Assembly (NCBI GenBank): GCA_012799255.1 | Contig: JAAZLQ010000389.1 | Coordinates: 1-15,209, forward strand | Length of the DNA: 15,209 nt | Direction of reading: 5' to 3' | Source of the DNA: Bacillota bacterium | Lineage (GTDB): Bacteria > Bacillota_G > Limnochordia > DTU010 | Shown here: piece after piece, positions 1 to 7,246 of the stretch | Layout of the letters: the number at the start of each line of letters is the position of its first letter | How positions within the stretch are numbered: the stretch's first letter is position 1 | Notes under the pieces: generated by a model | The model's database searches: none | What the model was told of the DNA's origin: nothing | Seen by the model: the letters and a program-made list of their open reading frames with translations, nothing else | Position numbers and translations under genes: made by a program

Positions 1-101
1 ATCAAGCCAAATAGGTACTTGAGTGCAATATAAGTAATGCCAAAAAGAATCAGGAAGTAAGATGTGTTAATAATAAACACTTTGCGTTTCTCAATAGCCA
101 T
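1..101 (-). CDS. N-terminal fragment of a membrane protein, probably AI-2E/YtvI-family transporter
   Basis: The window edge cuts this gene, leaving 33 residues from an ATG at 99-101 on the minus strand. A good ribosome site (AGAGGTGAG, 105-113) sits just upstream. The fragment begins MAIEKRKVFIINTSYFLILF, a short basic stretch followed by a hydrophobic helix. This K/R-rich start leading into one membrane helix resembles the N-terminus of the AI-2E exporter family, in particular the sporulation membrane protein YtvI of Bacillota, as I remember those sequences. Only the first membrane segment is visible, so the family call is tentative. The gene is divergent from the SIMPL gene at 260. No convincing promoter was found for it: the best candidate, TTGTAA and TACACT 17 bp apart, is weak. 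Confidence 0.5.
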   Translation of the reverse strand, partial: MAIEKRKVFIINTSYFLILFGITYIALKYLFGL

Positions 102-185
102 GGGCTCACCTCTTTCGTTTAGTGTACCAAGATGCGATCACAGTTACAAGGTTTATTTCGGCACCGCAAAATGTTCTACCTGCAA

Positions 186-221
186 CATAAACTTTTGTAC
201 TCGTCGAAGGATATATAAAGT
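186..221 (+). promoter_or_regulatory. Putative ECF-sigma promoter of the distal SIMPL gene
   Basis: A 36-bp element matches the one upstream of the ECF sigma gene (10723-10758) at 29 of 36 positions with no gap. The -35-like part CATAAACTTTT (186-196) contains the AAC core common in ECF promoters. The -10-like part is AAGG (207-210), one variable base, then TATATAAAGT (212-221). AAACTT and TATATA are 17 bp apart. It lies about 40 bases before the ATG at 260, a normal leader length. The -10 half is not the classical ECF CGT type, so assignment to this sigma factor rests on the shared sequence and spacing. Confidence 0.7.
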
Positions 222-259
222 GAAGTGGTTCAAAAACATACCATGAAAGGAAGATCAAA

Positions 260-982
260 ATGCGTAAATCATTTAGTAACATTTCTCTTCTGACAGTCTT
301 AGTTCTAGCCCTCTGCTTAGGTGCATTCCTCCCGGAAATTGCTCTGGCCAACTCCGAAGCTGGCCGTTTACACGTCACGGGAAGCGCCGTAGTGACGGGT
401 GCCCCTGACATTGCCCACATTACCCTAGGTGTGGAAACCCAAGATGTTTCTGCGGATGTGGCTGCCCAGGATAATGCTTCTCGCATGGCCAAGGTGTTTA
501 CAGCCCTTAAAGAACTTGGACTAACAGAGCGGGAGCTATCTACCAGTGGTTACAATATCTATAGCTCTACCCAAGTTGTGGGCCGGGGCACCAATGAGGA
601 GACTTCCATCACCACTTATCGGGTGCACAATCGAATCAACATCACCACTAAGAACCTCGATATTGTCGGCGAAATCATCGATCGAGCTGTGCAGGCAGGC
701 GCCAATCAAGTCCAAGGGATCCAGTTTGATGTGGAAGATAAGCAAGCAATGCAACTTAAAGCTCTACAGAATGCAATTAAACAAGGGGTAGCAAAAGCGG
801 AAGCGATGGCTGAGGCGGCTGGTCTGACCCTTACTCAATTAGTATCACTGAGTGAAAACTATAGTTCCTATGCCCCCATGGTAAACACCATGGTGATGAG
901 GGCCGACTCCTTCGCCGGAACCACGATCAACCCTGGTGAAGTAGAAGTAAGTGCGAACGTACAGCTAGAATTCTTGTTCTAA
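260..982 (+). CDS. Secreted SIMPL-domain (DUF541) protein, distal paralogue
   Basis: A 240-residue exported protein. Residues 1-30 are a signal peptide: basic MRK, hydrophobic core, likely cleavage after ALA at 30. The rest is a SIMPL (DUF541, BP26/YggE-type) domain, recognisable from VTGSAVVTGAPDIAHITLGVE near 39, the STSGYNIYS stretch near 95, AVQAGANQVQGI and the conserved AMAEAAGL. SIMPL proteins are periplasmic or surface proteins linked to oxidative or envelope stress; their biochemical role is not settled. The ATG is supported by AAAGGAAG six bases upstream. The gene is monocistronic, between the 186-221 promoter and the hairpin at 987-1019. It is homologous along its length to the protein at 11927-12625, the last gene of the ECF operon, and shares that operon's promoter motif, so co-regulation is likely. 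Confidence 0.93.
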   Translation: MRKSFSNISLLTVLVLALCLGAFLPEIALANSEAGRLHVTGSAVVTGAPDIAHITLGVETQDVSADVAAQDNASRMAKVFTALKELGLTERELSTSGYNIYSSTQVVGRGTNEETSITTYRVHNRINITTKNLDIVGEIIDRAVQAGANQVQGIQFDVEDKQAMQLKALQNAIKQGVAKAEAMAEAAGLTLTQLVSLSENYSSYAPMVNTMVMRADSFAGTTINPGEVEVSANVQLEFLF

Positions 983-986
983 ACTA

Positions 987-1019
987 GGAAAAGGAGAGCT
1001 GATTTAGCTCTCCTTTTCC
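987..1019. terminator. Shared hairpin terminator between convergent genes
   Basis: A perfect 14-bp stem (987-1000 with 1006-1019) closes a 5-base loop four bases after the SIMPL stop codon. On the plus strand it is followed by a T-rich run (ttcttttgc). On the minus strand the T-rich tail is weak. The right arm and part of the loop lie inside the convergent EAL gene, so the stem also encodes that protein's last residues and stop codon. Confidence 0.85.
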
Positions 1020-3442
1020 TTCTTTTGCTCGATACATAAGAGGTGACTATAGTCTTGATTGCGTATCTCTAGCGTCTCCTGAACTGATACTGGCTTGCTA
1101 AAGAGATAACCTTGGAGGTAATCACAATTTACCTTGTGCAAGAACCTCGCCTCTTCTAGCCTCTCCACCCCTTCTGCCACAACTGACATACCTAGACCGT
1201 GAGCAATTGAGATTAGCCCCTCCATAACCGGCTTATAATCCCAGTACTTCCCGGTCAGGCTTTCATGAAGTTTAAGCCTATCTGCTTTAATTCTTGTCAA
1301 ATAGTCAATGGAGGAATAACCACTTCCATAGTCGTCAAGGGCCAACTTCACGCCTAAAGACTTGAGCTGTTCAATAACTTTCAGCGCCTCTTCGGGATGG
1401 TCCAGCAAAACCGCTTCGGTAATTTCCAACTCCAAGAAAGAACCATCCACGTTCTTCTGAGTCAACTGCTCACGAAGAAATGGTATTAGATTTTCATCAT
1501 AAAACTGCTTAGGAGAAAGGTTAACTGAAACCGCTCTTGCCCTAGTGGCAGTCTTATGACACTCGGTCAAGTGGTTTAATGCCTGCTGAATAACCCAGTA
1601 ACCCATCGTGCGCGTTAGATCTAGTTCTTCTGCAATTGGTACAAACTCTGCAGGAGAAATGGAGTGTCCCTGCAAACGAACAAGTGCTTCAAAATAAGCA
1701 ACCTGCCCGGTGGCAGTTTCTACAACGGGTTGGTAAACTAACTCAAAGGCCCCATTTTGAATCGCCTCAACCAGAACTTCTTCCAGCTGCATCCTCTCAC
1801 TAAAGACGGCAGCCATACTCCACTCAAAGAACTGATGGCGATTCTTCCCAGCCCTTTTTGCATGGTGGAGAGCAATGTCGGCCTTAATCAAAAGCTCATC
1901 CACCGTTGTTCCATCGTCAGGATAGCGAACTACGCCCATACTGCAAGTGATTCGATTGTTCTTCCCCTGAATGGGCAGTAATACATCGAGCAGGTTAGAT
2001 ACTTCATCTATATATAATCTGATCTTAGAGACATCTATTTCCCGCCGGACAACAATTAGAAATTCATCGCCACCGAAGCGGTAAGCCACCGCCTCAGACG
2101 GTAGTTTCTGCTCCATAAATCTTGCGACAGACCACAAAACTCGATCGCCATGACTGTGCCCCTGGGTATCATTAATGTACTTAAAATCATCAATATCCAA
2201 CATGAAGACCGCCCCAGATTCACCGATCTCCAAGAGAGCGGAAAGGTCCTCTTGGAACTTTCTCCGGTTATACAGGCCTGTTAGGGCGTCTACTTCTGCC
2301 AATTGCCTAATCTGCTCCCGCTGCTGCTTAATCTGGTTGTATTGGTCCTGCAGCTCTTGCTCATGGACGATAAGCTGAGAATAGGCTGCGGAGAGTTCCT
2401 CGCGTTGATACACGATTTGTTCAAAACGTTCTTGAATTTTGTGGAGAGTAATGTTTAGGGACTCCCGAAGTGAACGCAAGGAATCTTTATTAGCAACTGG
2501 TAAACGATAACTGACATCGTCCTCCAAGGAGATGGCTAGAATATCCCGTTCTAACTCTCGCATAGGTAGGACAATGTAGACTCTGAGAAAAATCAAAAGT
2601 ACAAGCAAAGCAACGATAAAGGAAAAAACCACTGTATCAATTACCAGCTGATTACGCAACTCACCAGCACTAATCTGGCTATCTGGCATAAATGTGGCCA
2701 CTATAAATCCAGATTCAGGTAATGTTTTCCAGTGCAAAGAACCTTCAACAGCACCGAATCGGACCGGGGATCCTCCCTGGGTTTGGTCAAGCTTGGAGTC
2801 GCCGAAAACACTAGACAGGCCCTCCAGTTCAGCTGGGTCAAAATCAGAGGAGGTTACAATTAGTTCACCAGCATCACTAAAGATGAAGGACTGTCCCCTC
2901 AAAAAAGCTAGCATATCCACTAATGCCCCATCAATACCAACAACACCAAGTAGTTCTCCATCAGTGTCATAAATAGGATTGGCTACAGTGATTACCCAAC
3001 GTTCTTCGGCAGCGTCCAGGTAGGGCTCGGTATAAATCAACTTGCCTTCCCTGGTTGCAGCTCGATACCAGGGTCTAGAGCGTACATCAAACTCAGGGGG
3101 AGGTATCCACCCACCTACATACGTTATTAAGTTCTCTGGAGTAGCTAAGTAAATCGCTAGATAAGGAGAGTTGTACTCCAAAATCTCACTTAAAAAATGG
3201 TAGATTTTTTGCTGATCGGGTTCAGTCCGAATATAGTACGCAGCAGTATTTAGGTCCTTTTCCACATGGGAAAGAGTGGCCGAAATCTCACCAACAATAT
3301 ACTCAATTTCAGCCTCAGTTCTCCTTGCCTGTTCACGCCTAAGGGGTGCTTCTAAGAACTGTAAACCTAGAAACGTTGTCAAGCCTGCGGCAAGAGCAAA
3401 TACTATTCCTAAAAGATAGATCTTCCGTATAAACGCCTTCAT
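1004..3442 (-). CDS. Membrane receptor with Cache, GGDEF and EAL domains, copy 1
   Basis: A bifunctional cyclic-di-GMP enzyme of about 812 residues. I chose the ATG at 3442, preceded by GGGGTG, over an in-frame GTG at 3454, because the paralogue upstream has the same arrangement. Numbering from the GTG: membrane helix about 12-32; extracellular Cache sensor about 35-270 with the RPWYRAA and GVVGIDGAL signatures; second helix about 270-298; HAMP/coiled-coil linker about 300-385; GGDEF domain about 386-545; EAL domain about 555-800. GGDEF is intact at 461-465. EAL is intact at 589-591, with expected catalytic residues N645, E677, E680, D707, D708, K728, E761 and Q781. The Asp usual two residues after the Lys is His730, which may lower phosphodiesterase activity. 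The canonical inhibitory RxxD site is absent (LPSE instead). Copy 2 lies 27 bp upstream, so the two are probably co-transcribed. Confidence 0.95.
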   Translation of the reverse strand: MKAFIRKIYLLGIVFALAAGLTTFLGLQFLEAPLRREQARRTEAEIEYIVGEISATLSHVEKDLNTAAYYIRTEPDQQKIYHFLSEILEYNSPYLAIYLATPENLITYVGGWIPPPEFDVRSRPWYRAATREGKLIYTEPYLDAAEERWVITVANPIYDTDGELLGVVGIDGALVDMLAFLRGQSFIFSDAGELIVTSSDFDPAELEGLSSVFGDSKLDQTQGGSPVRFGAVEGSLHWKTLPESGFIVATFMPDSQISAGELRNQLVIDTVVFSFIVALLVLLIFLRVYIVLPMRELERDILAISLEDDVSYRLPVANKDSLRSLRESLNITLHKIQERFEQIVYQREELSAAYSQLIVHEQELQDQYNQIKQQREQIRQLAEVDALTGLYNRRKFQEDLSALLEIGESGAVFMLDIDDFKYINDTQGHSHGDRVLWSVARFMEQKLPSEAVAYRFGGDEFLIVVRREIDVSKIRLYIDEVSNLLDVLLPIQGKNNRITCSMGVVRYPDDGTTVDELLIKADIALHHAKRAGKNRHQFFEWSMAAVFSERMQLEEVLVEAIQNGAFELVYQPVVETATGQVAYFEALVRLQGHSISPAEFVPIAEELDLTRTMGYWVIQQALNHLTECHKTATRARAVSVNLSPKQFYDENLIPFLREQLTQKNVDGSFLELEITEAVLLDHPEEALKVIEQLKSLGVKLALDDYGSGYSSIDYLTRIKADRLKLHESLTGKYWDYKPVMEGLISIAHGLGMSVVAEGVERLEEARFLHKVNCDYLQGYLFSKPVSVQETLEIRNQDYSHLLCIEQKKEKES

Positions 3443-3469
3443 CCTACACCCCACCCCTTACCCTGTTGT

Positions 3470-5905
3470 CTACCAAGAGTCCTTGAAATTCTGACTCTGA
3501 AGCACTGCGGCCCGTTCCGCGGTGGTGGGCTTGCTAAATAGATAACCCTGCAAATAGTCACAGTTCACTTTCTCCAACATGGTGGCCTCTTCTGGTGTTT
3601 CCACACCTTCAGCCACCACTTCCATCTCAAGGCCATGGGCCATGGTAATTAGGCCCTCTATCACCTCGATATTATCCACCAATCCCCGTGTCATGTTTTG
3701 ATCAAGCTTAATCCGATCCACGGGAATGTTAGTAATATAACTTATTGCTATATAACCCGTGCCAAAGTCGTCGAGGGCCATTTTTATGCCTAAAGCCTTC
3801 ATACGTTCAATAATCCGAATTGCTTGTTGAGGATTATCAATCATCACGGTTTCGGTTATCTCCATTTCTAACAGACCAGGATCCACATCCTCTTGCACGA
3901 ACTGTTGGGCTAGAAACTCAACCAAACCTTCATCATAAAACTGCTTGGCAGAAAGATTAATGGCAACCGGCTTAACCTGCTCCCCCGTCTTCTGCCATCT
4001 GGATAGTTGGGAGATCGCTTCCCTAATAACCCATCTGCCTATGGGATGAATCAAGTCCGTCTCTTCGGCAATGCTAATAAAAATACTTGGCGAAATACTT
4101 TGCCCAGCTAAACGTAGAAGTGCCTCAAAATAAGCAACTTCTCCAGTCGTGGCGTTGACGACAGGCTGATAGAGTAACTCAAAACCACCCGACTCAACAG
4201 CGCCTCTAAGCAGAGACTCCACATGGACTCTCTGAGCAAATGTGGTTTCAATACTTCCTTCAAAGAAACGAACGCGATTTTTCCCCTTCTGTTTGGCATC
4301 GTGCAACGCTAGATCTGCCTTACTTAAGAGCTCATCTACACTGTCTCCATCCTCGGGGAAACTCACTATACCTGAACTTATCGTCAGACCCTTGCGGCTT
4401 GCACCAACCAATTTATCTTCGCAGAAGAAAAACATCATGTTTCCAATCTGCTCTGCTACATCTCCCGATTCTACTGATCCCTCCACTAAAACCAAAAACT
4501 CATCGCCCCCAAAACGATAGGGAACGAAACCAGGAGGCAAGGTATCTTCGAGAGTTTGGGCAACTTGGCAAAGCACCCTATCGCCATAAACATGCCCTTG
4601 AATGTCATTGATTTTCTTAAAGTCGTCAATATCCAAGAGCACAACGTAACCAGAACCTCCACTTGCCAGGGATTTTTCTAGGTCTTGCTCAAATCTCTCC
4701 CTGTTTAGCAGGCCGGTTAGAGCATCATGTTCAGCCAGATAACGGATCTGGCTTGCTTGTTCCTTAATCTCGTTATACTGAGACTGCAGCTGCTGCTCGT
4801 GGGCAACGAGCTGAGCATAAGCGGCGGACAACTCCTCTTGCTGGAAAACTACATGCTCATAATGCTCCTGTGCTTTACTTAGACAGCGATTAATAGCATC
4901 ACGTAGATCTGCAAAGGGTGTTTCCTGGCAGTCAGGTAAACGATAGGCAATATCTTCATCTAGCGAGATCGCCATAATATCCCGATCCAACTCCCGGATA
5001 GGCTTAATTATGTACCTACCTTGAAAGAGAAGCAGAATCAACCAGACTCCTCCGAGGGTTAGAACGGATAGCAAAGCGACATTGAGAAAGAGTTCTCTTC
5101 CATCTATAAAGTCATTTACTGGGGCAAACGTAGCTAGAATTATTCCAGAGTTCCCCACTTTTTGCCAACGGAGATAACCCTCTTGTCCGTCCACATTAGC
5201 TGAGATCATTCCACTGGGTTCAGCTAACAGCTCCTCCACAAACTGTTCGGAGATAATGGAGTCTCCCGCTTGTCCAATGTCCTCACCGGGATAGCCAAGT
5301 CTCTCGCCTTGTTGATTAAAGGCTAAGGAATAGCCCCGTTCCGAAGGCTTGCCCGCTTCGAGCATGCTCAGCATTCCCTCAAGTGATTTATCAATGCCCA
5401 CTACCCCAACTAGTTCTCCAGCTAAGTCATAAACTGGCTTAGCCATGGTCAACACCCAGCTTCCTTGGGCAGCATCAATGTAAGGACCAGTAAACACCAG
5501 GTTCCCTTCGCGCACTGCCCCCTGATACCAGGGTCTGGTGGTGGGATCCACTGGACTATCCCAAGCAAAATACCTGTTTGCATATAATGCTTCAGCAGAT
5601 GGGAAACCAAGATACATGGCAAGAAAAGCGTTGTTGTTCATGAGGATTTCGTTAAAGTACTGAACTAAGGCATCTGGCGTGCTACCAAGACCTATAACCA
5701 CGTCCGCCGCGTTCAAGGCCCTTTCAACGTTCAACAAGTCCCAACTAAGCTCGCCCATAATATGGTTCAACTTAGAAGAGATACTGTGCTCTATTTCTGT
5801 GCGTAGCTCGCCTTCGAGGTGTCGAAAGCCGATAAAGGCATTGAGTCCTCCAACTAGTACAAACAATAAGCCTAGGATGTAAACTCTGTTGATAAAAACC
5901 CTCAT
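3470..5905 (-). CDS. Membrane receptor with Cache, GGDEF and EAL domains, copy 2
   Basis: First gene of the tandem pair, about 811 residues from the ATG at 5905; an in-frame GTG at 5914 would add three. GGGGTG six bases before the ATG supports this start. Order, numbered from the GTG: membrane helix about 12-30, Cache sensor about 35-270 (RPWYQGA, GVVGIDKSL), second helix about 278-300, coiled-coil linker, GGDEF domain about 395-550 with GGDEF at 469-473, EAL domain about 563-805. EAL residues are present: E597, N653, E685, E688, D715, D716, K736, D738, E769 and Q789. After DDFGTG the loop reads YIAIS where YSSLS is usual. The RxxD inhibitory site is missing (LPPG). Cache domains usually bind small extracellular ligands; the ligand here is unknown. 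Net activity, cyclase or phosphodiesterase, cannot be read from sequence. A weak promoter candidate, TTGTTA and GATAAT only 15 bp apart, lies at 5950-5976. Confidence 0.95.
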   Translation of the reverse strand: MRVFINRVYILGLLFVLVGGLNAFIGFRHLEGELRTEIEHSISSKLNHIMGELSWDLLNVERALNAADVVIGLGSTPDALVQYFNEILMNNNAFLAMYLGFPSAEALYANRYFAWDSPVDPTTRPWYQGAVREGNLVFTGPYIDAAQGSWVLTMAKPVYDLAGELVGVVGIDKSLEGMLSMLEAGKPSERGYSLAFNQQGERLGYPGEDIGQAGDSIISEQFVEELLAEPSGMISANVDGQEGYLRWQKVGNSGIILATFAPVNDFIDGRELFLNVALLSVLTLGGVWLILLLFQGRYIIKPIRELDRDIMAISLDEDIAYRLPDCQETPFADLRDAINRCLSKAQEHYEHVVFQQEELSAAYAQLVAHEQQLQSQYNEIKEQASQIRYLAEHDALTGLLNRERFEQDLEKSLASGGSGYVVLLDIDDFKKINDIQGHVYGDRVLCQVAQTLEDTLPPGFVPYRFGGDEFLVLVEGSVESGDVAEQIGNMMFFFCEDKLVGASRKGLTISSGIVSFPEDGDSVDELLSKADLALHDAKQKGKNRVRFFEGSIETTFAQRVHVESLLRGAVESGGFELLYQPVVNATTGEVAYFEALLRLAGQSISPSIFISIAEETDLIHPIGRWVIREAISQLSRWQKTGEQVKPVAINLSAKQFYDEGLVEFLAQQFVQEDVDPGLLEMEITETVMIDNPQQAIRIIERMKALGIKMALDDFGTGYIAISYITNIPVDRIKLDQNMTRGLVDNIEVIEGLITMAHGLEMEVVAEGVETPEEATMLEKVNCDYLQGYLFSKPTTAERAAVLQSQNFKDSW

Positions 5906-5992
5906 GTCAAACACCCCACTTATGCTGTAAAAGTTCTCTACAAATACCCATTATCCTGTTAAAAGAAGCATAACAAGATAACGCCCCGCAAC

Positions 5993-7153
5993 TCAAAGGT
6001 GGCTTAAGCGCCTGTTTAGCAGTTCCGATGCTACAAGCATAATTACAATGCTCATGAGTAGGAAATAAGGTAGCAATCGAAGCGAGGTCACGGACGCCAT
6101 AGCGCCAAAAAGGGGTGAACCGAACGTTCCACCCATGTAGGCAAAGGCCATCTGTAAACCCATAATGGCGCCTGACGCCACTGAACCGAAGCGGTTAGGG
6201 GTTTCATGGAGCATAGATGGGAAAATCGGCGCTGTCCCTAAGCCGATAAAAACAATTCCAAGGGCGGACAGGCTTGCTGGCAAGGGTAACAAGAGTAGTA
6301 ATGCCCCGAGCACACAAACCAACTGACCGTTACGAATCAAGGTAGAGTTTTTCATCTTAATTGATAAAAAGCCCGAGAAAAGGCGCCCCACAGTGATACC
6401 GCCATAAAAGGCGGCGGTCCACCGGGCTGCCACACTGGCGGTCATCCCCTCCACACCAACTAGGTAGCTACTACTCCATAGCCCTGTGGTCACTTCGGTC
6501 ACACTGAAAAAGGCAAAACCAACAAGAGCAAGCTTCACATTGGGAATCTGTAACGCTTTTCGATTGGTGATGAGCTCTTCCTGCGACTGTTCTGGACTCA
6601 CTAGCACATCTTTACCGTTCCATAGTTTCATAGTGGTCAAAAGTACGATCACTAAAGCAAACTGCAATGCTGCAATAACCAAGTATCCCGATCGCCAACC
6701 CCCAGGATTTGCCAAAAACAGGGACATGATCATGGGACCAGCAGTGGCACCAACACCCCAAAAACAATGTAACCAGTTCATATGTCGCGATTGATAATGG
6801 AGAGCGACAAAATTATTGAGGGCAGCATCCACACTTCCTGCCCCTAACCCTAACGGGACAGCCAAGAGGAATAAAAATGCCACACTCCCCACGAAGGAGT
6901 AACCAAGTAGGGCCACTGCAGTCATGGCAACACTTACAACTGTCACCTTCGCTGTTCCAAAGCGACTCACCAGTGAATTGCTGAGTAAACTGGATGTAAC
7001 CGTCCCGGCACTTACAACCATGGTTATGTATCCTACCAAACTAACTGGAGCAGATAAATCGAGTCTAATCACAGGCCAAGCACTGCCCAAGATAGAGTCC
7101 GGAAGCCCTAAACTAATAAAGGCAATGTAGATGATTACCAGTAATGCTGTCAC
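5993..7153 (-). CDS. Major facilitator superfamily transporter, substrate unknown
   Basis: A 386-residue, strongly hydrophobic protein with about 12 predicted membrane helices in two halves separated by a polar central loop (around residues 175-205). The SLGLPDSILGSAWP start and the HWLHCFWG-like segment (MNWLHCFWGVGATAGP) are typical of a Bacillota MFS branch related to fucose-permease-like transporters. Length is normal for the superfamily. The start is a GTG with AGGAG seven bases upstream. It follows the RocB-like peptidase by 93 bases on the same strand and is probably the last gene of the DsrE-RocB-MFS unit, which hints at uptake or export of an amino acid or peptide-related compound. 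That is inference; the substrate cannot be read from sequence. No clear terminator is visible in the 87 bases after it. Confidence 0.88.
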   Translation of the reverse strand: MTALLVIIYIAFISLGLPDSILGSAWPVIRLDLSAPVSLVGYITMVVSAGTVTSSLLSNSLVSRFGTAKVTVVSVAMTAVALLGYSFVGSVAFLFLLAVPLGLGAGSVDAALNNFVALHYQSRHMNWLHCFWGVGATAGPMIMSLFLANPGGWRSGYLVIAALQFALVIVLLTTMKLWNGKDVLVSPEQSQEELITNRKALQIPNVKLALVGFAFFSVTEVTTGLWSSSYLVGVEGMTASVAARWTAAFYGGITVGRLFSGFLSIKMKNSTLIRNGQLVCVLGALLLLLPLPASLSALGIVFIGLGTAPIFPSMLHETPNRFGSVASGAIMGLQMAFAYMGGTFGSPLFGAMASVTSLRLLPYFLLMSIVIMLVASELLNRRLSHL

Positions 7154-7246
7154 AGTAATTCTCCTCTGCTACGTCATCAACTAAGTGCATACGTTTGTTC
7201 TTTCTACTATTCGGTGGTAAAACCTGCAACTGCGGTAAACTGCGAT

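Noticed and set aside
99..185. A sporulation (sigma-E-like) promoter for the YtvI-like fragment, based on GGTACACT.
   Set aside because: Only six of eight -10 bases fit and no matching -35 is present, so there is too little support.
106..492. A 128-codon minus-strand open frame overlapping the SIMPL signal peptide.
   Set aside because: It overlaps a well-supported gene on the other strand, has no ribosome site and no recognisable protein features.
960..982. Both SIMPL proteins end in an aromatic strand with a terminal Phe, as outer-membrane proteins do.
   Set aside because: This position is the last strand expected of the SIMPL domain itself, and nothing else in the window indicates an outer membrane.
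5906..5940. GAACTTTT on the minus strand before the tandem receptor genes, resembling the ECF -35 box.
   Set aside because: No TATATAAAGT-like block follows at the fixed spacing, and the start codon is too close.
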